NCBI GenBank assembly: GCA_963760375.1
Contig: CAVXCS010000005.1
Span: 1,240,001 to 1,304,000, forward strand
DNA: 64,000 nt
From: Pelagihabitans sp963760375
Lineage (GTDB): Bacteria > Bacteroidota > Bacteroidia > Flavobacteriales > Flavobacteriaceae
Reading direction: 5' to 3'
The translations under genes were made by a program, and so were the position numbers. The notes below the pieces were generated by a model. The model was not told where the DNA came from, did no database searches, and saw nothing but the letters and a program-made list of their open reading frames with translations. Of the stretch, positions 44,234 through 53,041 are shown piece after piece (the first letter of the stretch is position 1; each line of letters starts with the position of its first letter).

Positions 44234-44560
44234 TTAACCCCCGACACGCTTCACCTTGAACCCTTCATTTTTCAATAATTCCATGATCTTATCGCGAAAA
44301 TTCCCCTGAATGATAATTTTGCCTTCTTTAGCGCTGCCACCGACATTTAATTTTGTTTTCAACAGTTTGGCCATTTGTTTGATATCTTGATCGGTGCCAT
44401 TATATCCCTCCAAAATGGTGATGGGTTTCCCTTTTCGTTTCTCATACTTACAGATAATGGGGTCTTCCTGCAGATAGAGATTCGTTTTCTTCGATTTAGT
44501 TTCCGGGATTTCCGGCACGTGGTCCGGAAACAGGTTTTTTAATTGGTCTTGCAGATCCAT
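44234..44560 (-). CDS. SUI1/YciH family translation initiation factor
   Basis: 108-residue protein from the ATG at 44560 (MDLQDQLKNLFPDHVP); a longer frame to 44611 is rejected because the family start is this methionine. The SUI1/eIF1 core is in ITILEGYNG, KTKLNVGGSAKEGKIIIQG and FRDKIMELLKNEGFKVKRVGG. Bacterial homologues bind the 30S subunit. Confidence 0.9.
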   Translation of the reverse strand: MDLQDQLKNLFPDHVPEIPETKSKKTNLYLQEDPIICKYEKRKGKPITILEGYNGTDQDIKQMAKLLKTKLNVGGSAKEGKIIIQGNFRDKIMELLKNEGFKVKRVGG

Positions 44561-44663
44561 AATGTTCTGATTTTTAAAAAAGGTTGAATTCCACATGAAG
44601 ACATACCTCAATAGTTGCTGATCCTTCGGAGCCTATCCCGGAAGGACATATCGATTGATCCTA

Positions 44664-45647
44664 CTATAGCGAAAGGGTTTCCCCTAGGCCAAAAAACCTA
44701 TCATTGGCGCCAAAAACCTGCTTGAAAATAGAAAAGCCCAATTGCCCGGTACAGTGTGCGGGGGCCACATTTTCTATGTGGTAGTCATCGCGCATGCGTC
44801 TTGCCAATGATTCTATGTATTCCCTGCTATAGGGAATGAGATGAAATCCCCCAATGACCATATAGAGGTCTGCATTGACCTTCTGGCTTTCCTGGATGAT
44901 GGTTTCGATGGTACTATGGGAGCATCCGGAAATTAAAATGGCTCCTTTCGCGGTCGCAAAAGATGCCGACAGTTCGGGCATCCCTATAAATTGGGGATGA
45001 TCCTCGCCAAAAGGCGGATATTTGATATAAGTTCCCATCAACTTCGAGGTCGTGGGCACTATGGTGAGCCCGGGGGCCACTTCCTTTGCCACGGTCAAAA
45101 ATTCTACATTCGATTTCCAGAACCTACCGGTTGGCACCGTTACCATGCCCTCTATCACTTTTTCACCTTGAAAATAGCGTTGCTCTTTAGGCAAAGTGCC
45201 CGCAACTTCAGGTTCAGTTTCCCGGAAAGGGAATCTAATCGGCGCCCCAAGGGAGAAAAAATCGTTCGGAAGATAAATTTTTACGTTCGGATTCAGGTCC
45301 AGCAGATAATCGAAACCCCCGATATGGTCATAATGCCCATGGGAGACAATGGCAATATCGACTTTTTTCAAATTGATCTTAAGGGATTTTACATTTTGCT
45401 CAAACACTTTGGCATCCGTACCTGAATCGAACAAGACGATAGTCCCATTGTAGTCGACAATGCATGAAAAACCGAAATCTTGTTGCAAGCCCTTCCTTTC
45501 TTTTCCAAAAGCGTCGTAGACATTGGTAATCGAGATACCCATCAATGCCCCCTTCTCCTGGGCATAGGCCCTGGAAGGAGATAGGCAAGAAAGCGATAGG
45601 GCAACACTTAGTAAAAATAACCTGATACTGTTGACCGTTCTTTCCAT
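44664..45647 (-). CDS. Secreted metallo-beta-lactamase-fold hydrolase
   Basis: 327 residues with a signal peptide (to about AYAQ) and an MBL-fold domain with the ligand motif SHGHYDHIGG. The pattern ITNVYDAFG, FGFSCIVDYNGTIVLFDSGT and ISGCSHSTIETI matches the group named after dihydropterin-type hydrolases, which lack beta-lactamase activity. The signal peptide points to a periplasmic location. The 2-oxoglutarate oxygenase gene is 4 bases upstream on the same strand, suggesting an operon. Confidence 0.85.
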   Translation of the reverse strand: MERTVNSIRLFLLSVALSLSCLSPSRAYAQEKGALMGISITNVYDAFGKERKGLQQDFGFSCIVDYNGTIVLFDSGTDAKVFEQNVKSLKINLKKVDIAIVSHGHYDHIGGFDYLLDLNPNVKIYLPNDFFSLGAPIRFPFRETEPEVAGTLPKEQRYFQGEKVIEGMVTVPTGRFWKSNVEFLTVAKEVAPGLTIVPTTSKLMGTYIKYPPFGEDHPQFIGMPELSASFATAKGAILISGCSHSTIETIIQESQKVNADLYMVIGGFHLIPYSREYIESLARRMRDDYHIENVAPAHCTGQLGFSIFKQVFGANDRFFGLGETLSL

Positions 45648-45651
45648 AGCG

Positions 45652-46611
45652 TCATTTCTTAACCAAACCCAACTCCACCAAGCGTTCGTTCAGGAATTCC
45701 CCGGCCGTGATATCCTCAAATTGTTTGGGATGATGATGGTCGATGCAGGCTTCCAGGCAATTTAACGGCATCCCGCTAATGGGATGCATAAAAAAAGGTA
45801 TGGAATATCGCGATGTGCCCCATAATTCGCGCGGCGGGTTTACCACCTTGTGGATGGTCGATTTCAGCTTATTGTTGGTAAGCCTTGACAGCATATCGCC
45901 AACGTTGATCATCAACTGATCGGGCCTGGCAATGGCATCGACCCATTCCCCCTTGAGGGTTTGCACCTGCAGTCCTTTTCCATGGGCGCCCATCAAGAGG
46001 GTGATCAGGTTAATGTCGCCATGGGCGGCCGCACGCTCCGCATTTTTGGGTTCGGTAGTGATCGGCGGATAATGGATGGGCCTCAAAATGGAATTCCCAT
46101 TTTTAATAAAGCCGTCAAAATAGGTTTCAGACAGACCAAGATGCAGCGCTAAGGCCCTGAGCACATGTTTTGCCGTTTTTTCCAACATCCTGTAGGTTTC
46201 TTTTCCGACCTTGTTGAAATTGGGCAATTCTTTTACAACGACGTTGGGCGGGTATTCGGCTTCCAGAGTTGGGTCGTTTTCCACGTATTGGCCGAAATGC
46301 CAGAATTCCTTGAGGTCGCCTTCTTTTCTGCCCTTGGCGTGTTCCTTGCCAAAAGAAGTGTAGCCTCTTTGCCCCCCAATGCCCGGAATTTCATAGGTGT
46401 CCTTGATGTCCTGGGGCAGTTCGAAAAACCTTTTCACTTCATCATAGAGACTTGCCACAAGGTTTTCGGAGAGAAAGTGTCCGCTAAGGGCCACGAATCC
46501 GATATCGCCAAAAGCACTACCGATCTCATCGATGAATTTTTGTTTACGCGTTACGTCTTCCGATAAAAAATCCTTCAGGTCAACACTAGGTATTCCGCTC
46601 ATGGGTCGCAT
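45652..46611 (-). CDS. 2-oxoglutarate/Fe(II) oxygenase, isopenicillin N synthase-like family
   Basis: 319-residue cytosolic non-heme iron oxygenase. An N-terminal DIOX_N-like part begins with IPSVDLKDFLSED and the C-terminal jelly-roll holds His197-x-Asp199 (AHGDINLITLL) and His254 (KSTIHKVV) as iron ligands and Arg268-Tyr-Ser270 (SRYSIPFF) for 2-oxoglutarate or substrate. Substrate unknown. Start could also be at Met4 (46602). It is divergent from the second fused E1. Confidence 0.88.
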   Translation of the reverse strand: MRPMSGIPSVDLKDFLSEDVTRKQKFIDEIGSAFGDIGFVALSGHFLSENLVASLYDEVKRFFELPQDIKDTYEIPGIGGQRGYTSFGKEHAKGRKEGDLKEFWHFGQYVENDPTLEAEYPPNVVVKELPNFNKVGKETYRMLEKTAKHVLRALALHLGLSETYFDGFIKNGNSILRPIHYPPITTEPKNAERAAAHGDINLITLLMGAHGKGLQVQTLKGEWVDAIARPDQLMINVGDMLSRLTNNKLKSTIHKVVNPPRELWGTSRYSIPFFMHPISGMPLNCLEACIDHHHPKQFEDITAGEFLNERLVELGLVKK

Positions 46612-46730
46612 TTTGAAATTTAAACAAAGTTAATAAATTGGGAAGCCACCACATAGTGTTATGGATACCAATTTTCGATTGCATTTTTGTTACATTTACG
46701 GCGATTTTACATCAAAAACTTCGATCGAAT

Positions 46731-48707
46731 ATGCACTATCAGAATGAAGGTATCGATAAGGAAACGCTGCTATCGCTTTATGCCAAAATGCTCAAGCCCA
46801 GGTTGATCGAGGAAAAAATGCTGATATTGCTCCGACAGGGCAAAATCTCCAAATGGTTCAGCGGCATTGGCCAGGAGGCAATTTCAGTGGGCGTCATGGC
46901 CGCCTTGGACGAGGAGGAATATGTACTGCCCATGCATAGAAACCTGGGGGTCTTTACCAGCAGGGACATTCCCTTGCACCGATTGTTTGCCCAATGGCAG
47001 GGCAAGGCAGGGGGATTTACCAAAGGCAGGGACAGAAGTTTCCATTTTGGAACCCAAGAATTCAAGATTATAGGCATGATCTCGCACCTGGGGCCGCAAC
47101 TCGGGGTAGCGGTGGGCATTGCCATGGCCGACGCCATTCAGAAAAACAATAAGGTCACGGCCGTTTTTACCGGCGAAGGGGGTACCAGCGAGGGCGATTT
47201 TCACGAGGCACTGAACCTGGCTTCGGTCTGGGACCTGCCGGTCCTATTCTGCATCGAAAATAATGGATACGGCCTATCCACACCGACCAATGAACAATAT
47301 CATTGTGAAAATCTGGTCGATAAGGGCATCGGTTATGGTATGGAATCCCATCTGATCGATGGCAACAATATTCTTGAGGTATATTCGACAATGGACAAAC
47401 TCTGTAAGAGTATCCGAAAGAAGCCCCGCCCGGTATTGCTGGAGTTCAAGACCTTTCGGATGAGAGGCCACGAAGAGGCGAGTGGCACCAAATATGTCCC
47501 CCAAGAATTGATTGACCTTTGGGCCAAAAAAGACCCGATTGCCAATTACGAGTCGTTTTTGCTCGAAAAAGGGATTCTCGATGCGACCAAAATTTCAGCC
47601 TTAAAAAGTAGCTTTATCAAGGAAATCGACGTTAATCTACAACTGGCTTTTGAAGAAAATCCAATACAAAGTACCGAAAGTAAAGAATTAATTGATGTGT
47701 ATGAAAACTTTGAATATAAAGATATTACATTCTATGGCATAACTAAAAACGTACGCTTGGTCGATGCGATATCCCAAGGGTTGAGGCAATCGATGGAAAA
47801 GCATCCAAAATTGGTGGTCATGGGGCAGGACATCGCAGATTATGGGGGCGTATTTAAGATCACCGAAGGTTTTTTGCAGGAGTTCGGACAGGAAAGGGTG
47901 CGCAATACGCCCATATGTGAATCTGCGGTAATTTCAGCCGCCATGGGGCTGTCGATCAACGGGATGAAGGCCGTTGTGGAAATGCAGTTCGCAGATTTTG
48001 TAAGTACCGGGTTCAATCCCGTGGTCAATTACCTGGCCAAATCGCATTATCGATGGAACGAAAAAGCAGATGTTGTGATTCGCATGCCATGCGGCGGTGG
48101 GGTCGAAGCCGGACCTTTCCATTCCCAGACCAACGAGGCCTGGTTTACCAAAACACCCGGACTTAAAGTGGTTTACCCAGCCTTTCCCTACGACGCCAAG
48201 GGCCTGTTGGCCACGGCGATTAACGATCCCAACCCGGTATTGTTTTTTGAGCACAAGGCGCTATACCGTAGCGTTTATCAAGAGGTACCGGTAGGCTATT
48301 ATACCCTGCCTTTTGGCGTAGCGGCCCTTCTGGCCGAAGGCGAAATGGTAACGATCGTCAGTTATGGCGCCGGGATACATTGGGCATTGGACAGTTTAAA
48401 GGCACATCCCGAAATCAAGGCCGATTTGATCGATTTGAGAACCTTGATGCCATTGGACATGGAATCGATTTATGCCTCGGTCAAAAAAACGGGCAAATTG
48501 ATTATTTTACAGGAAGATAGCCTTTTCGGCGGAATCGCCAGCGATATCTCGGCCTTGGTGGTCGAGCATTGCTTCCAATATCTCGATGCGCCCATCAAAC
48601 GGGTAGCCAGTTTGGAAACGCCCATCCCCTTCGCCAAAACCCTGGAAAACCAATATTTGCCAAAAAACAGGTTCAATAAGGCCTTGCAGGAATTGCTGGA
48701 CTATTAA
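46731..48707 (+). CDS. Second fused E1 alpha-beta subunit of a 2-oxoacid dehydrogenase complex
   Basis: 658 residues from the ATG at 46731 (a longer frame from 46638 lies in the non-coding upstream). In the alpha half, TPP-binding motifs are GEGGTSEGDFHEA (148-160) and ENNGYGLS (176-183), the standard version; a beta half follows from about 335 (VVMGQDIADYGG, TPICESAVISAAMG, DLRTLMPLD, LQEDSLFGGIAS). It differs from the 803-residue fused E1 at 5597 both in length and in the cofactor motif, so the two probably handle different 2-oxoacids. No E2 or E3 nearby. A short AT-rich linker codes for the alpha-beta junction. Confidence 0.9.
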   Translation: MHYQNEGIDKETLLSLYAKMLKPRLIEEKMLILLRQGKISKWFSGIGQEAISVGVMAALDEEEYVLPMHRNLGVFTSRDIPLHRLFAQWQGKAGGFTKGRDRSFHFGTQEFKIIGMISHLGPQLGVAVGIAMADAIQKNNKVTAVFTGEGGTSEGDFHEALNLASVWDLPVLFCIENNGYGLSTPTNEQYHCENLVDKGIGYGMESHLIDGNNILEVYSTMDKLCKSIRKKPRPVLLEFKTFRMRGHEEASGTKYVPQELIDLWAKKDPIANYESFLLEKGILDATKISALKSSFIKEIDVNLQLAFEENPIQSTESKELIDVYENFEYKDITFYGITKNVRLVDAISQGLRQSMEKHPKLVVMGQDIADYGGVFKITEGFLQEFGQERVRNTPICESAVISAAMGLSINGMKAVVEMQFADFVSTGFNPVVNYLAKSHYRWNEKADVVIRMPCGGGVEAGPFHSQTNEAWFTKTPGLKVVYPAFPYDAKGLLATAINDPNPVLFFEHKALYRSVYQEVPVGYYTLPFGVAALLAEGEMVTIVSYGAGIHWALDSLKAHPEIKADLIDLRTLMPLDMESIYASVKKTGKLIILQEDSLFGGIASDISALVVEHCFQYLDAPIKRVASLETPIPFAKTLENQYLPKNRFNKALQELLDY

Positions 48708-48846
48708 TGCCGTTGCCTATTTGACTTCAAATAAGAAGGCGCAAGGTTTTGTTCAGGGATTGCAGCTTATTAACAACAAGTTAACGTTCCGATGTATTCG
48801 GGAACTTGGTTAGGAACGTATATAACAAAACTAAAATGCAACAAAT

Positions 48847-49320
48847 ATGAACAAACCGCTTATTTTGCTCATTGCAATGGCAATGGGAATTCAGTCATGT
48901 ACGGTATCCAAAGATGCAAGGGGGCAGCGCAATCTGCTCAGTGGCACCTGGACACTCGATGATGTCTCTTACGAAAATGGATCCGGCAGTTTCCAATCCG
49001 TTATTTTTGACGATGCCAAGGACATCTGCTTTGAGGGCAGTGATTGGTATTTCAGGGACAACAACAGTACGGGCCGTTATACCCTTGCTCCCTCTACCTT
49101 ATGTCAAGGTGGGGACCGCTATATTCGCTGGTCGGTCATCGATGGCAGCCCCAATCAACTTCAATTTAAGTTCATCGACGAAAAAAACAAGGACATTTCT
49201 GGTGGACTTGGTTATCGATTGAACATCAGTTCATTGACCGAAAACCAAATGACCCTTAAATCAAACGTAACAGTGGGGGCCGACAGGGTTACCATTGTGT
49301 ATCAATTCACAAAAAAATAA
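48847..49320 (+). CDS. Lipocalin-like lipoprotein
   Basis: 157 residues with lipoprotein signal LLIAMAMGIQSCTVSK and a lipocalin-type opening LLSGTWTLDDVSY with the GxW motif, then strands WYFRDNNSTGRYTL and YIRWSVIDG. Probably an outer-membrane lipoprotein binding a hydrophobic ligand. It is followed by an OmpA-family lipoprotein gene seven bases later, so they likely form an operon. Confidence 0.8.
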   Translation: MNKPLILLIAMAMGIQSCTVSKDARGQRNLLSGTWTLDDVSYENGSGSFQSVIFDDAKDICFEGSDWYFRDNNSTGRYTLAPSTLCQGGDRYIRWSVIDGSPNQLQFKFIDEKNKDISGGLGYRLNISSLTENQMTLKSNVTVGADRVTIVYQFTKK

Positions 49321-49327
49321 TAATCAG

Positions 49328-50023
49328 ATGAAGAATATATTGACCAAATCGGTTTATTTTATCATGGTACTTTCCATGATCATAGGTTGTAAAACTGTTC
49401 AAAATGCCAATAAGGCACAAAAAGGCGCAGTAATTGGCGCAACTGGCGGAGCGGCGATCGGCGGCGTGATCGGCAACAACGTTGGCAGGGGCAATACGGC
49501 TTTGGGTGCCATTATCGGTGCCGTGGTCGGTGGAGCGGCCGGCGGATATATCGGGAGTCGAATGGACCGTCAGGCAGAACGTATCGAAGAAGAAATACCC
49601 GGCGCCGAGGTGACCAGGGTAGGGGAAGGTATCAATGTCGTCTTCAATGAGGAAGCAGGGGTATATTTCGATACCAATAAGTCCAATGTTAAAGGCACTT
49701 CTGCCACCACTTTGGATAAAATGGCCGGGATTTTAAAAGAATATCCCAAAACCTATATTTTGGTCGAAGGCCATACCGACAGCGCTGGACCTGAAGATTA
49801 CAACATGAAATTGTCCCAACAGCGCGCAGAGTCGGTCACCAACTACCTGGTCGCCCAAGGCATCAGTCCGGGCAGGTTGACCACCAAATGGTATGGTGAA
49901 ACACAGCCCAGGGCTGACAACACTACTACCGAAGGCAAGGCCAAGAACCGCCGTGTGGAACTGGCGATTGTGGCCGATGAGCAACTCAGACAGGAGGCCC
50001 AGCAAAAAACAGGGGGAGAGTAA
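49328..50023 (+). CDS. OmpA family lipoprotein with glycine-zipper region
   Basis: 231 residues from the ATG at 49328. The lipoprotein signal ends SMIIGCKTV; then a glycine-zipper stretch (AVIGATGGAAIGGVIGNN, IGAVVGGAAGGYIG) is followed by an OmpA-like peptidoglycan-binding domain (VYFDTNKSNVKG, VEGHTDSAGPEDYNMKLSQQ, NRRVELAI). It tethers the outer membrane to peptidoglycan. It follows the lipocalin gene and ends with a terminator. Confidence 0.93.
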   Translation: MKNILTKSVYFIMVLSMIIGCKTVQNANKAQKGAVIGATGGAAIGGVIGNNVGRGNTALGAIIGAVVGGAAGGYIGSRMDRQAERIEEEIPGAEVTRVGEGINVVFNEEAGVYFDTNKSNVKGTSATTLDKMAGILKEYPKTYILVEGHTDSAGPEDYNMKLSQQRAESVTNYLVAQGISPGRLTTKWYGETQPRADNTTTEGKAKNRRVELAIVADEQLRQEAQQKTGGE

Positions 50024-50036
50024 AAAGGATGTTACC

Positions 50037-50067
50037 AAAATCCCGACCTAATAGTCGGGATTTTTTT
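50037..50067 (+). terminator. Rho-independent terminator of the lipocalin/OmpA unit
   Basis: TCCCGAC (50041-50047) pairs with GTCGGGA (50054-50060) around CTAATA, followed by seven T. It separates the upstream unit from the polyketide cluster that begins at 50094. Confidence 0.9.
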
Positions 50068-50093
50068 GTTTTAAGTAGTATCTTCACTGGCGA

Positions 50094-51221
50094 ATGAATT
50101 GCTATGATGTCATTATCGTCGGTGGAGGCCTCGCAGGCCTCACCGCTTCGCTTCATATGGCTATGGAAGGCCATTCGGTTTGCGTTTTCGAGAAGGCGCA
50201 TTACCCGAACCACAAGGTATGCGGAGAGTATGTTTCCAACGAGATCGTTCCCTATCTGCATGAACTTGGTATTTTTCTGGCAGATGCGGCGGCCGTCGAA
50301 ATCAACACCCTTCTGCTGAGCAGCCTTAAAGGGCGATCGATCGAAGTGCCCTTGCCATTGGGAGGTAAAGGTATCAGTCGTTACGCCTTCGACAATCTCC
50401 TATACCAAAGGGCCAAAGCATTGGGCGTTCACTTTGAATTCAAAAATGTGACGGCCGTGGCCTTTGAAAACGATCGTTTTGAAGTGCAGGCCACGGAAGA
50501 CGACAAATCACGATCCAAAGTGGTCATAGGTGCCCACGGGAAGCGGAGTGTACTCGACAAAAACATGGACCGCAAGTTCATCTCCCAAAATTCTCCTTGG
50601 ATAGGGGTAAAGGCTCATTACCGGCTCGATGAATTCCCCGATAACCTGGTGGCCTTGCATAATTTTGAAGGGGGCTATGGAGGTCTTTCAAAAACAGAAA
50701 ATGGAGATATTAATTTTTGCTATCTAGCTAATTATAAATACTTTAAAAAGTATAAAGATATTAAAAACTTTAATAAAAATATAGTCGCAAAAAACCCTTT
50801 CTTGTCTCAATTTCTAGAGGAGGCCAGTATGGTTTTTGAGAGCCCGTTGGCAATAGCCCAAATTTCTTTTGAACCAAAGGCCTGCATCGAAAACCATATA
50901 CTTATGTGCGGGGATGCAGCCGGCTTGATCCATCCCTTGTGCGGCAATGGTATGGCCATGGCCATCCACAGCGCCAAATTGGCTGCCGAAAATGCATCCC
51001 TTTATTTGAGGGCTCCGCATGATACGAGGGCGCGGATGGAAAATGACTACCGAACACAATGGCACCATCATTTCAACCATAGAATGTTGATGGGCAGGAG
51101 GCTGCAAAAATTGCTCCTCCATCCAACGCTCTCGCAGATCGCCATGGCGACGGTTGCCCAATCGACCTGGTTGCTTCAAAAAATCGTGGGACAGACCCAC
51201 GGAAAACCAATTTTATGTTAG
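50094..51221 (+). CDS. FAD-dependent oxidoreductase, geranylgeranyl-reductase-like; first gene of PKS cluster
   Basis: 375-residue flavoprotein. The Rossmann dinucleotide motif is VIIVGGGLAGLTASLHMAMEG at the N terminus, a CGEYVSNEIVPYL motif follows, and the second FAD motif is CGDAAGLIHPLCGNGMAMAI. These match the geranylgeranyl reductase/halogenase-type group, which reduces or hydroxylates lipidic substrates. Within the gene bases about 50700-50795 are notably AT-rich (NGDINFCYLANYKYFKK region). It overlaps the methyltransferase by seven bases, so translation is probably coupled. Confidence 0.85.
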   Translation: MNCYDVIIVGGGLAGLTASLHMAMEGHSVCVFEKAHYPNHKVCGEYVSNEIVPYLHELGIFLADAAAVEINTLLLSSLKGRSIEVPLPLGGKGISRYAFDNLLYQRAKALGVHFEFKNVTAVAFENDRFEVQATEDDKSRSKVVIGAHGKRSVLDKNMDRKFISQNSPWIGVKAHYRLDEFPDNLVALHNFEGGYGGLSKTENGDINFCYLANYKYFKKYKDIKNFNKNIVAKNPFLSQFLEEASMVFESPLAIAQISFEPKACIENHILMCGDAAGLIHPLCGNGMAMAIHSAKLAAENASLYLRAPHDTRARMENDYRTQWHHHFNHRMLMGRRLQKLLLHPTLSQIAMATVAQSTWLLQKIVGQTHGKPILC

Positions 51222-51940
51222 GGAAATTGGCCAGCAGAAGTACCGAACGGGAAATAATGGATGATTTCCAGGGGGACGGGGCTACTTTGGAATCCGTTTT
51301 AAACGATATCAGCCGTGTTAACAGGATATTGGGGGGTAACCGGATTACCATAAATGCTGTTGCCCGATTGATGGAGGCACATCCACAGCAAAAATACACC
51401 ATCATTGACGTGGGCTGTGCCGATGGTGCCATGCTCAAGGAAATTGCCAATTATTGTAGAAGTCAAAAAATACCCGTCGATTTGATAGGCATCGATCTTA
51501 ATGTGGATGCGCTGTATCTGGCCAAAAAAGCACTGGTCGACTATCCTGAAATCAGATTTCTGCAACAGGATGTGCTCCAACTGGAAAAATTTCACCTCAA
51601 CTGTGATATTTTGACCACAACCCTTATGATTCATCACTTTACCGATTCCCAATTAACCGTTTTATTGAAACAATTTACCCAACTTGCCCATATCGGTGTC
51701 GTGATCAATGACCTGCACAGAAGCCGAATGGCGTTTTATTTGTTTGAATTATTCTCCTTGGTATTTTTAAAGACGGAAACCGCCAGAATCGATGGCTTGA
51801 TCTCCATACGCAAAGGTTTCAAAAAGAAAGATTTCGTTCGGTTTTCTGAGCAATTGTCTGATTTTCACCATAGCATCGGTTGGAAATGGGCCTTTCGATA
51901 TCTTTGGATCATGCAAGCACAAAGCCCCCGAACCTTATGA
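51215..51940 (+). CDS. Class I SAM-dependent methyltransferase of the PKS cluster
   Basis: 241 residues with the SAM-binding motif I in IIDVGCADGAMLKEIANYC, motif II in LIGIDLNVDALYLAKKAL, and further LQLEKFHLNCDILTTTLMIHH. It starts inside the flavoprotein gene and its stop overlaps the polyketide synthase ATG (ATGA overlap), so the three are an operon. Presumed to O- or C-methylate the polyketide. Confidence 0.85.
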   Translation: MLGKLASRSTEREIMDDFQGDGATLESVLNDISRVNRILGGNRITINAVARLMEAHPQQKYTIIDVGCADGAMLKEIANYCRSQKIPVDLIGIDLNVDALYLAKKALVDYPEIRFLQQDVLQLEKFHLNCDILTTTLMIHHFTDSQLTVLLKQFTQLAHIGVVINDLHRSRMAFYLFELFSLVFLKTETARIDGLISIRKGFKKKDFVRFSEQLSDFHHSIGWKWAFRYLWIMQAQSPRTL

Positions 51941-52992
51941 ATCAAATACACATCTCAAAAGTGGCCAAGGAATTGCCCCAATATTGTAGGGAAACAAAGG
52001 AAATACTGCCCTTTGTTGATCTTTGGCTACAGGATCGGGAAAAACGGTTTAGAAGAAAGGTCATCAAAATCTTTGAAGGGGCCGCTGTAGACAAACGCTA
52101 TAGCATCATGGATCCCATGGAGGTGTTTACGGCCACTTCGTTCGAAGAAAAGAACAATATCTATGTCAGGGAAATAAAACAATTGGGAAACCGGGTGCTC
52201 GGGAAGGCGTTGAAAGAGCTCCAATGGGAAGCCGATACGTTGGATTATTTGATTACGGTAAGCTGTACCGGTATCATGATCCCATCCTTGGACGCTTATT
52301 TGATCAACGAAATGGGATTGCGGCAAGACGTGGTAAGGCTTCCGGTAACCGAAATGGGCTGTGCCGCAGGAATCTCAGCTTTGATCTATGCCCAGAACTT
52401 TCTAAGGTCGAATCCTGGTAAAAGGGCAGCGATCGTTGCGGTAGAAAGCCCTACGGCCACTTTTCAGCTCAACGACTATTCCATGGCCAATATGGTGAGT
52501 GCGGCCATTTTCGGCGATGGGGCGGCCTGCGTATTGCTTTCTTCGGAAGAAGGGGCCAAAGGGCCGAAAATTATGGCGGGAGAGATGTACCATTTTAAGG
52601 ACTCGACCCACTTAATGGGATTCGACCTCACTAATTTCGGACTCAAAATGATCTTGGATCCTGCCGTGCCCCAAACCATTTCCGAACATTTTCCCGATAT
52701 TGTACATCCGTTTTTGGCACGACATGGCACGACCATCGCCGAGATAAACCATTTGGTATTTCACCCAGGAGGTAAAAAAATTGTGCAGACCGTGGAAGAA
52801 CTTTTTGGGGATTTGGGCAAAAACATCGACGACACAAGGGAGATCCTAAGATTATATGGCAATATGAGCAGTGCCACGGTACTCTACGTGCTCGAAAGGT
52901 TTATGGAAAAGCAAATCCGAACAGGGGATAAAGGACTGATGCTCAGTTTCGGCCCCGGATTTTCTGCCCAGCGCATTCTTTTGGAATGGTAA
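51937..52992 (+). CDS. Type III polyketide synthase (chalcone/stilbene synthase family)
   Basis: 351-residue homodimeric condensing enzyme from the ATG at 51937. The triad is visible: Cys142 in VTEMGCAAGISAL, His276 in HLVFHPGGKK and Asn309 in RLYGNMSSATVLY. Length and motif spacing match bacterial type III PKS. These enzymes extend an acyl starter with malonyl-CoA and cyclise it to pyrones, phloroglucinols or resorcinols. The nearby KAS, dehydratase, reductase and ACP genes suggest that the starter is a purpose-made acyl chain. The product itself is unknown. Confidence 0.93.
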   Translation: MNQIHISKVAKELPQYCRETKEILPFVDLWLQDREKRFRRKVIKIFEGAAVDKRYSIMDPMEVFTATSFEEKNNIYVREIKQLGNRVLGKALKELQWEADTLDYLITVSCTGIMIPSLDAYLINEMGLRQDVVRLPVTEMGCAAGISALIYAQNFLRSNPGKRAAIVAVESPTATFQLNDYSMANMVSAAIFGDGAACVLLSSEEGAKGPKIMAGEMYHFKDSTHLMGFDLTNFGLKMILDPAVPQTISEHFPDIVHPFLARHGTTIAEINHLVFHPGGKKIVQTVEELFGDLGKNIDDTREILRLYGNMSSATVLYVLERFMEKQIRTGDKGLMLSFGPGFSAQRILLEW

Positions 52993-53041
52993 TTGGCATT
53001 CGTGCCAACGTTATTATGGTTTGGTTAAAGTCTTAAAATCG

